The notes: generated by a model not told the origin, from the sequence alone. 64,000 nt of DNA from Desulfofustis glycolicus DSM 9705 (GCF_900130015.1 NZ_FQXS01000004.1:62001-126000), one strand, 5' to 3'. Shown: positions 33,850-43,218, counted from the first letter of the stretch. Made by a program: numbers and translations.

Positions 33850-34818
33850 ATGGTATTGAAGATCAGAGATCTCGCTATCCATCCGCCTCTTGCCCTGGCG
33901 CCGATGGTTGGCTTGTCCCATTCCGCCTTGAGGACGCTGCTCGTCCAACTCGGTGGCGTCGGGCTGCTGTTTTCGGAAATGCTCAGTGCCAAACGGCTGC
34001 CCTCTGAAAACGAGACGATATCTCCGGGCCTGATCAGAGTCCCTCTGGAGAGCCCCCTTTTTTATCAGATTTATGCCAGTGAAAGCAGCACTATCGAAGC
34101 GGCGGTGGACAAGCTCGTTGAACTCGATGCGCAGGGAGTCGATCTCAACCTCGGTTGCCCCGCGCCGCAATTAAAAAAAATCGGGGCCGGCAGGTTTCTG
34201 CTCGATCGGCCCGGCGAACTTGTCAACGTTCTGCGCCGTTTGCGCAAAGCTGTAAGACTGCCGGTCAGTGTGAAGATCCGAATCGGTGATCAGCCGGATC
34301 GAACCCGATTGCTGCAGACCTGTCGATTTCTGGAAGACGAAGGAGTGGACCTGATAACCATCCATGCACGACTGGCCGGGGATAAATTCTGTCGACGTCC
34401 CCGCTGGGAGCTTCTGGACGGACTGCCCGACCGGCTCAACGTGCCGGTGCTGGCCAACGGCGGTATCTTCAGTGTCGAAGACGCCCGCCGCTGTCTCGAA
34501 TGCACCGGTGCCGCCGGCCTGATGATCGGCCGGGGTGTGGTTCGCTGGCCGTGGCTCATCAGTGACATAGCACGAGAGTTGTATTGCTGCCAATCACCCC
34601 TTGCGCAGTATTCCCGAGAAGGACTATACTTCGCGTTCATTGACCTGCTCAAGCAGCGATTTCCGCAGGAGAGGCGGCTCGGCAGACTGAAACAATTCAC
34701 CCACTATTTCGCATCTGCCCACGATTTCGGTCACCTGCTGGCAAGTAGAGTGCAAAGCAGTTCGTCGCTTGAACAGGCCGCTGAACGCGCCGGCGAATTC
34801 TTTCGCCAGGCGGCATGA
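33850..34818 (+). CDS. dus: tRNA-dihydrouridine synthase
   Basis: 322 residues. It is a FMN TIM-barrel enzyme that reduces uridines in the tRNA D-loop. The opening LALAPMVGLSHSALRTLL, the catalytic Cys in DLNLGCPAPQLKKIGAGRFLL, the phosphate-binding PVSVKIRIGD and NGGIFS / GLMIGRGVVRWPWL are typical. The DusA/B/C subtype is not clear. It is followed by a phasin-like gene that starts 27 bp after its stop. Confidence 0.93.
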   Translation: MVLKIRDLAIHPPLALAPMVGLSHSALRTLLVQLGGVGLLFSEMLSAKRLPSENETISPGLIRVPLESPLFYQIYASESSTIEAAVDKLVELDAQGVDLNLGCPAPQLKKIGAGRFLLDRPGELVNVLRRLRKAVRLPVSVKIRIGDQPDRTRLLQTCRFLEDEGVDLITIHARLAGDKFCRRPRWELLDGLPDRLNVPVLANGGIFSVEDARRCLECTGAAGLMIGRGVVRWPWLISDIARELYCCQSPLAQYSREGLYFAFIDLLKQRFPQERRLGRLKQFTHYFASAHDFGHLLASRVQSSSSLEQAAERAGEFFRQAA

Positions 34819-34844
34819 ACCCCGTACCACCAGAGGAGGAAGGA

Positions 34845-35171
34845 ATGATGTTCGATTTCGTCAAGAAGGCAATGTTCACCGGTATCGGCGTACTCAGTCT
34901 CAGCAAGGAGAAAATCGAGGAGGTGGCCCGCGATTTGATCGATAAGGGCAAACTGTCAGAACAAGAAGGTGAAAAGCTCGTCGCCGAACTGTTGAAAAAA
35001 TCAGAAGAATCTCGGGCTGAATTGAAAAAACAAATTGAAGAGCAGGTCCAGGCGGTACTGCAAAAAATGGATTGCGCCTCCAAGTCGGATCTCGCCGAAC
35101 TAAGGACCGAACTTCTCGAGATCAAAGCTAAACTGGAGATTCTTGAACAGAGCGGCGGCCCATCAGCGTGA
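34845..35171 (+). CDS. Phasin-like coiled-coil protein
   Basis: 108 residues from the ATG at 34845, which has the ribosome site AGAGGAGGAAGG; the frame also opens at 34815 across the dus stop. A short hydrophobic helix (FDFVKKAMFTGIGVLSL) precedes a coiled coil of about 75 residues (KIEEVARDLIDKGKLSEQEG; ELLKKSEESRAELKKQIEEQ). This is the build of PhaF/phasin-like or polyhydroxyalkanoate-regulator-like proteins. It is 3' overlapped by 9 bp with convergent murJ. Function inferred only from shape. Confidence 0.7.
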   Translation: MMFDFVKKAMFTGIGVLSLSKEKIEEVARDLIDKGKLSEQEGEKLVAELLKKSEESRAELKKQIEEQVQAVLQKMDCASKSDLAELRTELLEIKAKLEILEQSGGPSA

Positions 35172-36764
35172 CCTGAAACGACTGCGCATCCTGCCGATGA
35201 CCGCCAGCACGGAGTTCAGCTCAGGTAGACCGAAGAGACGTAGCAGGGCTCCGTAGAGCAGGGCCGCCGATACGATGAGTAGCAGCAGAAAGGCTACCTG
35301 CGGCAACAGGGATGAAGAAACGTAAGGAGAAAAAACCGACCGAACGTAAAATAGTGCACTGCCCATAACGATCCCGGCACCGCTGATCTTGAGCAGTCCT
35401 GCGCCGAGATATCGTACCGAAAATCCACCGATTTTCACATAGAGTACCGTTGCCAGGAAGATAAAATTGACGATCATCGTGATGGATGTCGAAAGGGCGA
35501 TCGCCTTGTGCTGATAGGCGTCGATGGTCAGCAGGACAATGATGATATTCACGCCAATGGCACCAAAACTGCCGATAACCGGATACCGGGCGGCATTGAT
35601 CGCATAAAAGACCGGCACGATCACCTTGTTGGCCGAATAGGCGAACAATCCCACCGCATAGAGCGACAGGGCCACCGCAGTTGCTCGGGTGTCCAGCGCC
35701 GAGAAGGCCCCGTGCTCGAAAATAATCCCGATAATCTGCTCGGACAGCAGCACCAGACCGATGGTCGCCGGTACGGTCAGACAGAATACCAGCGCCAGGG
35801 ATGAGACAAAGGTCTGTTTCATCTCTTCCGTGTTGCCCAGGGATACCTGGCGGGCCAGAACGGGCAGGGCGGCTATGGAGATGGCCACGCCGAACAGACC
35901 GATCGGCAACTGAACGAGACGAAACGCATAGTTCAACCAGGATACCGAACCTTCCGCGCAGGATGCGGCGAAATTTGTATTGATAAAGATATTGATCTGG
36001 GTTGCAGACAGGCCGATGGTCGCCGGCACCATCAGCTTCAAGATACGCACCAGTCCGGGATCGGTAAGCCTGAGCGTTGGTTTGAACCGGAAGCCGGTTT
36101 TTTTCAGCGTTGGTACTTGCACGGCCAGTTGCAGAAAACCACCGATCAGGGTTCCACAGGCCATGCCGACGATTGCCGGCTGTCCGTAAGTCGGCAGGAT
36201 GAAAGCCAGAGATGTACCGCCGATGATCGAGCCGAGGTTGAAAAAACTCGAAGCCAGGGCCGGAACAAAAAATTTCCCTTTGGTGTTAAGCATGCCCATG
36301 ACGACAGCAGCTAGAGAAATAAAGAGCAGGAAGGGCATCATGATGACGGTCATTGTCTCCGTCAACGCAAGCTTGCCGGGGGATGCTGCGAAATCGTGGG
36401 CCAGAACGGAGACGATCCACCCGGCACTCAGTGCGGCCAGCAATACGATGATTGACACGGCAACGGCAAAGAAGCACAGCACATTGGAAGCGAGACGCCA
36501 GGTGTCTTCCTTGCTGCGGGTTGCGTTGTAGTCGGAAAATACCGCGACAAAAGCAGCGGAAAGCGCACCCTCGCCAAACAGGTCTCTGAGAAGATTCGGT
36601 ATCCTGAAAGCGACCACGAATGCATCATAGGCATACCCGGCACCGAACAGGGCGGCAAAAACCTGTTCCCTGATCAGGCCGAGGACTCTGCTGAACATGA
36701 CGGCAATTGAGACGGTGGCCGCTGACCGAGCCAGACCCGGCGATGCGTCGTTGGGGTTACTCAC
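35163..36764 (-). CDS. murJ: Lipid II flippase MurJ
   Basis: 533 residues from a GTG at 36764. It is a MATE-like polytopic membrane protein with about 14 helices, and carries the family motif RVLGLIREQVFAALFGAGYAYDAF and VAFRIPNLLRDLFGEGALSAAFVAVF, which include the Arg/Asp residues of the central cavity. It flips lipid II across the inner membrane for cell-wall synthesis. It overlaps the phasin-like gene by 9 bp at the 3' end. Confidence 0.95.
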   Translation of the reverse strand: MSNPNDASPGLARSAATVSIAVMFSRVLGLIREQVFAALFGAGYAYDAFVVAFRIPNLLRDLFGEGALSAAFVAVFSDYNATRSKEDTWRLASNVLCFFAVAVSIIVLLAALSAGWIVSVLAHDFAASPGKLALTETMTVIMMPFLLFISLAAVVMGMLNTKGKFFVPALASSFFNLGSIIGGTSLAFILPTYGQPAIVGMACGTLIGGFLQLAVQVPTLKKTGFRFKPTLRLTDPGLVRILKLMVPATIGLSATQINIFINTNFAASCAEGSVSWLNYAFRLVQLPIGLFGVAISIAALPVLARQVSLGNTEEMKQTFVSSLALVFCLTVPATIGLVLLSEQIIGIIFEHGAFSALDTRATAVALSLYAVGLFAYSANKVIVPVFYAINAARYPVIGSFGAIGVNIIIVLLTIDAYQHKAIALSTSITMIVNFIFLATVLYVKIGGFSVRYLGAGLLKISGAGIVMGSALFYVRSVFSPYVSSSLLPQVAFLLLLIVSAALLYGALLRLFGLPELNSVLAVIGRMRSRFRSR

Positions 36765-37441
36765 GGTTCGTATAGGGAAACGGGGAAGCTGCTTACAGAA
36801 ATTGTATAACCCCCATGGCTGGAAGTCTCAAAAAAAACAATGAAAATCAGCTGAATTGCGGCCAACGGCGGGACAGGTTTTAACCCGTCCTCTGCTCACT
36901 ATCGCGCTGCAGCCTCCGGCAGGGCCGGCTAGCCCGGGGAACTGATATACCCCCCATGACTGACGGTCACAACGAAGCATGAAAATCGACATCGTTGTCG
37001 GATGGACTGGCTGATCCTCCCTTCGGCTGCTGCGCTGCGGCCTGATCGGTTGGCCTCCGAGGCCGATAGACAGGCCATCCATGGCCTGTCCGCCACCCTT
37101 CGGGCCGATCCTTAGCCCAGCCGGGCCTTCACGAGGCAGCCTCCGAGAGAATCAACCAACCCGAGGAGTTCGGCCTGTGGAACTGATTTTCGTATAGAAA
37201 AACGGCGTGGCAAGGTTACCCATTCCTCGGTAAATTTACGAGCAAATCCTTCGCAGTCCGCGAAGGAAATTGCATTGACATCTCACAGCTGCGTGAAAAA
37301 GTGGTCCACGCTCGTTCAGACTTGACATTATTTCGCGAGAATTGAATATATGGTGGGGTTCGGTTCACCCATACACCATTCGGCTTCTTGCTCAGATGTT
37401 GAGCTTGTCACGGTTTAAACAGAGAAATCGAGGAGAATCAG
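36765..37441. other. 677-bp noncoding, hairpin-rich intergenic region
   Basis: No reading frame is supported on either strand. It contains a perfect 22-bp palindrome (GACAGGCCAT-CC-ATGGCCTGTC, 37069-37090), GGCCTC-C-GAGGCC at 37052-37064, a GGAC-GGTT/AACC-GTCC stem at 36871-36890, and two diverged copies of a 45-nt unit starting ACCCCC/ACCCCCC-ATG-G/A-CTG at about 36808 and 36950 (each followed by ATGAAAATC). The right-hand 200 bp serve the EF-G promoter and leader. Confidence 0.7.
37322..37350 (+). promoter_or_regulatory. Candidate promoter of the EF-G paralogue
   Basis: TTGACA at 37322-37327 with AATATA at 37345-37350 after a 17-nt spacer, 90 bp before the start. The -10 is poor. The leader has a small GGTG/CACC stem. 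Confidence 0.35.
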
Positions 37442-39508
37442 ATGCAGGATACAACGATGGTCAGGAACGTAGCACTGATAGGACACGGAAATAGTGGCAA
37501 AACTTCCTTGGCTGAGGCCATGTTGTATACTGCGGGCAAGATCAACCGACTCGGCAAGGTGGATGACGGCAGTGCAAGTATGGATTTCGACGAAGAAGAA
37601 ATCAGCAGAACCATTTCGATCAGTACTTCTTTTAACAATTACAGGTGGAAGAAGCACGATGTCTACCTGATCGATACACCAGGGGAAGACTCCTTCTTCA
37701 ACGAAACCATCTTTGCTGCTCATATATGTGATAGTGCGTTGTTTGCTATCGGGGCGGTGGCCGGTGTCCGCGGGCAGACGAAAAAATTTGCCGACCTGAT
37801 CGCCGATAACTCCGTTCCGTCGGTGATTGTTATCACCAACATGGATCGGGAACGGGCCGATTTTGCGCAGACGGTCGAGCAGATCAAAGATCAACTGCCG
37901 CTCAGAGCGGTGCCGGTCTTTCAGCCGATCGGAGCGGAAGATCAGTTTAACGGCATCGTCGACCTCATTGCAAATACCGCCTATCTGTTCGACGATACTG
38001 GCAAGGGGGGGCTCAAGGAGACCGGAGTTCCCGATGACCTCGCCGACGAAGTGGCAGTACAACGCGAGTCGCTGATGGAAAGCATCGCCGAAACCGACGA
38101 GGAATTAATCGAAAAATTCCTCGAGGAAGGGGAACTGAGCAGAGAGGAAATGGTGGCGGGTCTGAAAAAGGCAGTCCTTGCCGGTGAAATTTCACCGGTA
38201 TGCCCGGTCAGCTCAACACTGAACAAGGGGACCGCGGCGGTACTCGACCTGATCAACGACTATCTCCCGTCACCTGCCGAATGTCAACCGCGTCAGGGTA
38301 TCAAACCCGGCAGTGACGAGCCGTTGACGTGCGCTCCGGTCGCCGATGCACCCTTCGCCGGTCTGGTTTTCAAGACCATGGCCGATCCATATGCCGGCCG
38401 ACTGACAATCTTCCGTGTATTTTCAGGAACATTGTCTGGAGAATCGTTTTATAATGCGAACAAGAAATGCCAGGAGCGATTCGGGCACCTATTTCTCATC
38501 GAGGGAAAAGAGCAGCGGCCCGTTGACAGTGCCGGCCCGGGGATGATCGTCGCTGTCGCCAAACTGAAGGAAACAACCACCGGTGACACCCTCTGCAACT
38601 CCGACAACCAGATCATCCTGCCGGCACCCGATCCGCTCGCCCCGGTCATCACCTATGCAGTCAGTGCGAAAAAGGGCGAAGAGGAAAAATTGTTCGGTTC
38701 GATCAGCAAGATGCTCGACGAAGATCTGTCTCTGAAGATGTCTCGGCAGCAGCAGACCGGAGAAACGCTTGTTTCCGGCATGAGCCAGGTGCATCTTGAA
38801 GTAGTCGGCAACCGGATCAAGAAAAAGTTCGGCGTTGAGATGGAACTCAGCCTGCCGAAAATACCATACATGGAAACCATCCGCGGCAGCGCCAAGGCCC
38901 AGGGACGACACAAGAAACAGAGCGGCGGGCGCGGTCAGTTCGGTGATTGCTGGATCGAGATCTCACCGATCCCCGGTGAGAAGTTCGAGTTCGTCGATCA
39001 GATCGTCGGTGGTGTTATTCCCCAGCAGTACCGACCAGCTGTCGAGAAAGGCATCATTGAGGCAATGGAGAGAGGGGTGCTGGCCGGCTATCCGGTAACC
39101 GATGTCAAGGTGGTACTTTATGACGGGTCCTACCATACGGTCGACTCTTCGGAGATGGCGTTTAAAATCGCCGGTTCGCTCGGCTTTAAAAAAGCAGCTC
39201 CGGAAGCCGGTTTGGTCTTGCTCGAACCGATCATGAACATTGTGATTACGGTGCACAAGGATAGTGTCGGAGATGTCATGGGCGATCTCAACTCGCGCCG
39301 CGGCAAAGTCATGGGGATGGATTCGTCCCCAAAAGGTGAAATAATCACTGCCCAGGTGCCGATGGCCGAGTCGCAGACCTATGCCAATGAGTTGACTTCG
39401 ATGACGGGCGGACTTGGATCATTCTCCATTGAGTTCTCTCATTATGAGGAAGTTCCGGCGCAAATCGCCGAGAAAGTGGTTGCTGCACGCAATGCAGAAC
39501 AGTCCTGA
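37442..39508 (+). CDS. Elongation factor G-like GTPase (EF-G paralogue) with altered GTPase motifs
   Basis: 688 residues, full EF-G length with domains I-V (G1 GHGNSGKTS at 14-22, domain II AGRLTIFRVFSGTLSG, domain IV QSGGRGQFGDCWIEISPI, domain V EPIMNIVITVHKDSVGDVMG). The switch-II motif is DTPGED instead of DTPGHV, so the catalytic His is Glu82; the guanine motif NKxD is TNMD (132-135). These changes are typical of EF-G-like paralogues whose role is not settled. A canonical fusA must exist elsewhere. The ribosome site is CGAGGAG. Its 3' end overlaps the mog gene. Confidence 0.92.
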   Translation: MQDTTMVRNVALIGHGNSGKTSLAEAMLYTAGKINRLGKVDDGSASMDFDEEEISRTISISTSFNNYRWKKHDVYLIDTPGEDSFFNETIFAAHICDSALFAIGAVAGVRGQTKKFADLIADNSVPSVIVITNMDRERADFAQTVEQIKDQLPLRAVPVFQPIGAEDQFNGIVDLIANTAYLFDDTGKGGLKETGVPDDLADEVAVQRESLMESIAETDEELIEKFLEEGELSREEMVAGLKKAVLAGEISPVCPVSSTLNKGTAAVLDLINDYLPSPAECQPRQGIKPGSDEPLTCAPVADAPFAGLVFKTMADPYAGRLTIFRVFSGTLSGESFYNANKKCQERFGHLFLIEGKEQRPVDSAGPGMIVAVAKLKETTTGDTLCNSDNQIILPAPDPLAPVITYAVSAKKGEEEKLFGSISKMLDEDLSLKMSRQQQTGETLVSGMSQVHLEVVGNRIKKKFGVEMELSLPKIPYMETIRGSAKAQGRHKKQSGGRGQFGDCWIEISPIPGEKFEFVDQIVGGVIPQQYRPAVEKGIIEAMERGVLAGYPVTDVKVVLYDGSYHTVDSSEMAFKIAGSLGFKKAAPEAGLVLLEPIMNIVITVHKDSVGDVMGDLNSRRGKVMGMDSSPKGEIITAQVPMAESQTYANELTSMTGGLGSFSIEFSHYEEVPAQIAEKVVAARNAEQS

Positions 39509-40028
39509 AGCACAGGGCCGGCTAGGCGATCGGTCGACGTATCGTTATGCCGTCATTACGATGAGCGATAAGGGCGTGCGCGGTGAACGGGAAGATACCA
39601 GTGGGGCGGCTCTGCAGGAACTTTTGAACCGGCAGGGATACCGGTTTTGTCACTACTCCATGGTTGCCGACGATATCGAAGCGATCATCATCGCAGTCAA
39701 ACGGGCGATCGACGAAGACGGTGCCGATCTGGTTGTGACTACCGGCGGCACCGGGGTGTCGCCATCGGATGTTACCCCGGAAGCGATGGACTCGCTTTTC
39801 GACAAGGAAGTGCCTGGGATCGCCGAGGCAATGCGGGCTACGAGTCTCGCCATCACGCCGCAGGCGGTTTTATCCAGGGGACGTGCGGGAATCAGGGGTG
39901 GCAGCCTGATCATCAATCTTCCAGGCAGTCGTAAGGCGGCCCTGGAAAATATCAGCGTCGTTCTGCCGGCCTTGCATCATGCCTTGGACAAGATCAAAGG
40001 CTCCCCGGCAGACTGTGCTGCCGTCTAG
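39492..40028 (+). CDS. mog: MogA/MoaB-type molybdopterin adenylyltransferase
   Basis: 178 residues from the ATG at 39492, which overlaps the end of the EF-G gene; an earlier in-frame ATG at 39414 lies deep inside EF-G. It has the MogA/MoaB core: AVITMSDKGVRGEREDTSG, DLVVTTGGTGVSPSDVTPEA and a GGSLIINLPGS loop. It adenylates molybdopterin for metal insertion in molybdenum or tungsten cofactor synthesis, which fits an anaerobe with formate dehydrogenases. Translationally coupled to EF-G. Confidence 0.92.
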   Translation: MQNSPEAQGRLGDRSTYRYAVITMSDKGVRGEREDTSGAALQELLNRQGYRFCHYSMVADDIEAIIIAVKRAIDEDGADLVVTTGGTGVSPSDVTPEAMDSLFDKEVPGIAEAMRATSLAITPQAVLSRGRAGIRGGSLIINLPGSRKAALENISVVLPALHHALDKIKGSPADCAAV

Positions 40029-40220
40029 CAATGAATGGTTTGTCCGGATTAAAGCCCACCCTCGTTCGGCCATTCGTGGTTTTCCCCGGAAACTTTCATG
40101 AGACGCCCTACAGCGGCGCCATCCGTCGCCTCCCGAGGAGAGACCATATCGATGCACCGCGCGTGTGCATGCGTCTGAAGAAGAACCTCAAATAGGCCCA
40201 TCCTTGTTGATCGCGGTGTT

Positions 40221-41276
40221 TCAGTCGATCAGTTCAACCGACGGAGCACCGTCGCCACCCGGTAAAATATCGCCTATATAATACGGTGTCTCGCCGAGCG
40301 CGGTGAGTTGCTGCATGATATCGTTGAGGGAGCGCTCCTCGACGATCAGCATGAAGCCGATCCCCATATTGAACGTCCGGTACATCTCCGTCTCATCCAC
40401 GCCTCCTTTTTCGGCGAGAAATGAAAAAATTGGGGGAACCGGCCAGGTCGACTTGTTGATGACCGCTTTGCACCCCTGGGGCAGGACGCGAGGAGTGTTG
40501 TCGTAAAAACCGCCTCCGGTATTATGCACCATACCGTTGATCTTGAAGTGTTTGACCACGTTCAATATCGCCTGGACATAAATCCGGGTCGGCCGAAGCA
40601 GCTCTTCACCGAGCGTCGTTCCGAGATGTTCGATATTATCATCTACGGAGAGGCCGAGATCGTCGAAACAGATTTTCCGAACCAACGAAAAACCGTTTGA
40701 GTGCAAGCCGTTGGAAGCCAACCCGATGATCTTGTTGCCGACTCTGATGATCGAACCGTCGATAATTTCATCCCGGTCGACGATGCCGGTGACAAAACCG
40801 GCCAAGTCGTAGTCCTTGTCTTGATAGAGTCCCGGCATTTCGGCTGTTTCGCCGCCGACCAGCGCACACCTGGCCTGGCGACAGCCTTCGGCGATTCCCT
40901 TGACGACATCGGTACCCATTTCCTGGTCCAGTTGACCGACGGCAAAGTAGTCGAGAAAATAGAGAGGTTTGGCCCCGCTGACAATGATATCGTTGACGCA
41001 CATGGCGACCAGGTCGATGCCGATCGTATCGTGCCTGTTGCAACGGATGGCCACGGCCAGTTTGGTGCCGACACCGTCGGTGGAAGAGACCAGTACCGGG
41101 TTGGTATAGGCGTTTTTATCAATGGCATAAAAACTGGCAAATCCGCCGACCTCGTTTAAAACGCCTCGCTGCTGAGTGGAAGCGACAATGCTTTTGATAC
41201 CATCGACAAAAGCATTGCCTTTGTCGATGTCGACGCCGGCTTCGCGATATTTTTGAGAACCTTTGTTTTCAGTCAT
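40221..41276 (-). CDS. purM: Phosphoribosylformylglycinamidine cyclo-ligase
   Basis: 351 residues. It closes the imidazole ring to give AIR in purine synthesis, using ATP. Motifs: GVDIDKGNAFVDGIKSIV, STDGVGTKLAVA, the metal/ATP loop DLVAMCVNDIIVSGAKPLYFLDY, CALVGGETAEMPG and the C-terminal MGIGFMLIVE. It stands alone, convergent with mog after 192 bp that show no other gene, and divergent from the DUF2065 gene. It is not clustered with purD-purE. Confidence 0.97.
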   Translation of the reverse strand: MTENKGSQKYREAGVDIDKGNAFVDGIKSIVASTQQRGVLNEVGGFASFYAIDKNAYTNPVLVSSTDGVGTKLAVAIRCNRHDTIGIDLVAMCVNDIIVSGAKPLYFLDYFAVGQLDQEMGTDVVKGIAEGCRQARCALVGGETAEMPGLYQDKDYDLAGFVTGIVDRDEIIDGSIIRVGNKIIGLASNGLHSNGFSLVRKICFDDLGLSVDDNIEHLGTTLGEELLRPTRIYVQAILNVVKHFKINGMVHNTGGGFYDNTPRVLPQGCKAVINKSTWPVPPIFSFLAEKGGVDETEMYRTFNMGIGFMLIVEERSLNDIMQQLTALGETPYYIGDILPGGDGAPSVELID

Positions 41277-41461
41277 GATCGTTGGTAGTGAAAAAAAATG
41301 ATGATTGCGAAATCCCCATCGCCGGTTTACGCTGATACCTGCTCAAGGAGACGGAGCGGTAAATCGATTGTATGAGACGGTTTCTGATATTCACTGACTG
41401 CCGATTGGAAGAGAGCTTTTTCATACCTTATTGGCTCTGATTTGTAAATATAAATAGTCTA

Positions 41462-41492
41462 TTTACCGACTGGCTGCAGGCCGGTCGGTAAA
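41462..41492 (+). promoter_or_regulatory. Leader hairpin before the DUF2065 gene
   Basis: TTTACCGACTGG and CCGGTCGGTAAA pair over 12 bp with one G-U, around a 7-nt loop, ending 13 nt before the start at 41506. It overlaps the only ribosome-site-like sequence, so it may mask it. Confidence 0.55.
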
Positions 41493-41505
41493 TCAATTGT
41501 ATGTT

Positions 41506-41706
41506 ATGAAATTATTGCTGCTCATCCTGGGGATGGTTTTGATAGTTGAAGGATTGCCGTATGCGGTCGCTCCCGAAAAGATGAGGGAATGGCTGCTCAC
41601 GCTAAGCGAGCTGCCGCCTGCAACCATGCGAGTCTTTGGCTTTATCTCTCTTGGTGGTGGGCTCCTGATTTGCTGGGTCGTACAGAAAACCTCCTTGTTT
41701 TCCTGA
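41506..41706 (+). CDS. DUF2065 family small membrane protein
   Basis: 66 residues from the ATG at 41506 (a TTG at 41497 is also in frame). It has two membrane helices (LLLLILGMVLIVEGLPYAV and VFGFISLGGGLLICWVV) joined by a short loop with PEKMREWLL, the pattern of E. coli YjeT (DUF2065). Function unknown. An 18-bp repeat occurs twice upstream (41357 and 41486) and a hairpin lies over the ribosome site. Confidence 0.8.
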   Translation: MKLLLLILGMVLIVEGLPYAVAPEKMREWLLTLSELPPATMRVFGFISLGGGLLICWVVQKTSLFS

Positions 41707-41801
41707 CGTTTCCTTTCAATAGTTGCTTCCTTTTGAAGCCCCGGCAGGAACGTACGTTTTGGCGTTTGTGCGGCGGGGCACCGGCCATAGACTGAACCGG
41801 A

Positions 41802-43022
41802 CTACCGAGGAGACGTACTCAGTCCGTAGATGATACCGGCAACCCACTGGTCACGCTCCTTTCGTAGCGGGATGCGTTCCGCACAAAGCACCGTCCAGCC
41901 GCAATCGGTGGCACAGCGTCTAATAAAGTGGTCCGCGTGGGCAAATCGGCCGCTTGGACCGAGGTGCAGTGCCCGATCGCTGCCGGTCAATTCTTCGATG
42001 GTGAGAAAGAACAAGGCGTCGTCGGTGGCGATGTCTCTGGTGCCCTGCAATATGTTATCTACCTGACCGACATAGGGAAAAACGTCGGCGGCAACAATCA
42101 AGTCATAACGTTCTGTACACTGCCGGAGAAACTGCTCAATCTCTTCTACGTAAAGAGCATCATAACAATTTTTGCTGGCGGCAAGAGATATCATTTTCCT
42201 GGAAAGATCGATGCCATGAAGTTGCTCAACACTGTCCTGAAAACGCTCGCCGATCAAACCGGTACCGCAGCCGAGATCGAGCATACCGGAAAACACCTCT
42301 TTGCTGGTAACCGATGTTACCAGCGCACCCAGACGGTTCGGGACGCTGTAATGAAGGTTGCTGAGCAGACTTGATTCGTAGTGATCGGCATACTGGTCGA
42401 ACATGTCGCGAACATAGTTTGCCGGAGCGGTAATCCGCCGCTCCCCGCTCAAGGCGGCCAGCATGTACTCGGCGGAGGGACTGTCCGGACGAAGCGTCAG
42501 CACGAGTTGGTAGAGCTCGATGGCACGTTCAATCTTTCCTGTTATATGGTTAAGATACGCCAAGTTGTTGAGCGCTGGTAGATGGCCGGGGTCGAACCGG
42601 AGCACCGCTTCATAGGCAGCGATGGCCGCGTCGTGGCGGCCATCGGCAAGGTAACAGCCGGCTAGATTATAGCGGTAATCACTGTCCTCGGGTTGCAAAT
42701 CGAGCGCTTTTTGATAATAAATGATCGCCTCATCGAGGTGACCTCGTTGCTTACAGGTCAAGGCAAGGTTAAAGTAGAGATCACCGTCTTCAATGCCGAG
42801 ACGGAGCGCGCGACGGTAGCTCTCGGTGGCTTCATCGTAGCGCTTGCAATCGTGCAGGAGCAGCCCGAGATTGTACAGCAGCTGCCAACAGTCGGGAAGG
42901 TGCGACAATAGGCGACGATAGCGCGCCTCAGCCTCGGCGTATGCGCCGGACTGGTGCAATGCGCATGCTTCATCAAGTTGTTTCACCACATCTTGTTGTG
43001 TCAGAGGTTCGTTGTGATACAT
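41802..43022 (-). CDS. TPR-repeat protein with class I SAM-dependent methyltransferase domain
   Basis: 406 residues. Residues 10-about 200 hold five or more TPR units (LYNLGLLLHDCKRYDEATESY; YNLAGCYLADGRHDAAIAAYE). About 205-390 are a class I methyltransferase, with the SAM loop LDLGCGTGLIGERF and the acidic VAADVFPYVGQ. TPR-methyltransferase fusions of this kind are common in bacteria, and the substrate, probably a protein or glycan, is unknown. It is a single minus-strand gene, divergent from mgtE. Confidence 0.85.
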   Translation of the reverse strand: MYHNEPLTQQDVVKQLDEACALHQSGAYAEAEARYRRLLSHLPDCWQLLYNLGLLLHDCKRYDEATESYRRALRLGIEDGDLYFNLALTCKQRGHLDEAIIYYQKALDLQPEDSDYRYNLAGCYLADGRHDAAIAAYEAVLRFDPGHLPALNNLAYLNHITGKIERAIELYQLVLTLRPDSPSAEYMLAALSGERRITAPANYVRDMFDQYADHYESSLLSNLHYSVPNRLGALVTSVTSKEVFSGMLDLGCGTGLIGERFQDSVEQLHGIDLSRKMISLAASKNCYDALYVEEIEQFLRQCTERYDLIVAADVFPYVGQVDNILQGTRDIATDDALFFLTIEELTGSDRALHLGPSGRFAHADHFIRRCATDCGWTVLCAERIPLRKERDQWVAGIIYGLSTSPR

Positions 43023-43134
43023 GATCCAATAATAGCTGCTGGCTGGATGCTACACGGACGGTGCATGCAGGTCTTTTGATTGGTTCTTCGGCGCGCTGTG
43101 TGCGCTTGAGAAATGGCGTGCAAATAGAACTGTA

Positions 43135-43163
43135 TTGACTATAAATGATGGACGTTATTATAC
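43135..43163 (+). promoter_or_regulatory. Candidate mgtE promoter
   Basis: TTGACT (43135-43140) and TTATAC (43158-43163) with a 17-nt spacer, 56 bp before the mgtE start. The divergent TPR-methyltransferase promoter must lie in the same 195 bp. Confidence 0.45.
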
Positions 43164-43218
43164 AGGTTGTCCTTGTTCGCCGCAAGGGAGCTTAATATCT
43201 GCCCCGAGAGATTCGACC

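Noticed and set aside
33373-34170. A 265-codon minus-strand open frame opposite the PilZ/dus junction
   Set aside because: Antisense to two well-supported genes and without protein-family features.
36828-37082. An 84-codon minus-strand open frame in the noncoding region
   Set aside because: It is Arg/Pro-rich, lies over palindromes, has no ribosome site and matches no family.
36765-37441. A CRISPR array, tRNA or rRNA in the noncoding region
   Set aside because: There are no regular repeat-spacer units, and I see no cloverleaf or conserved rRNA sequence; only scattered palindromes.
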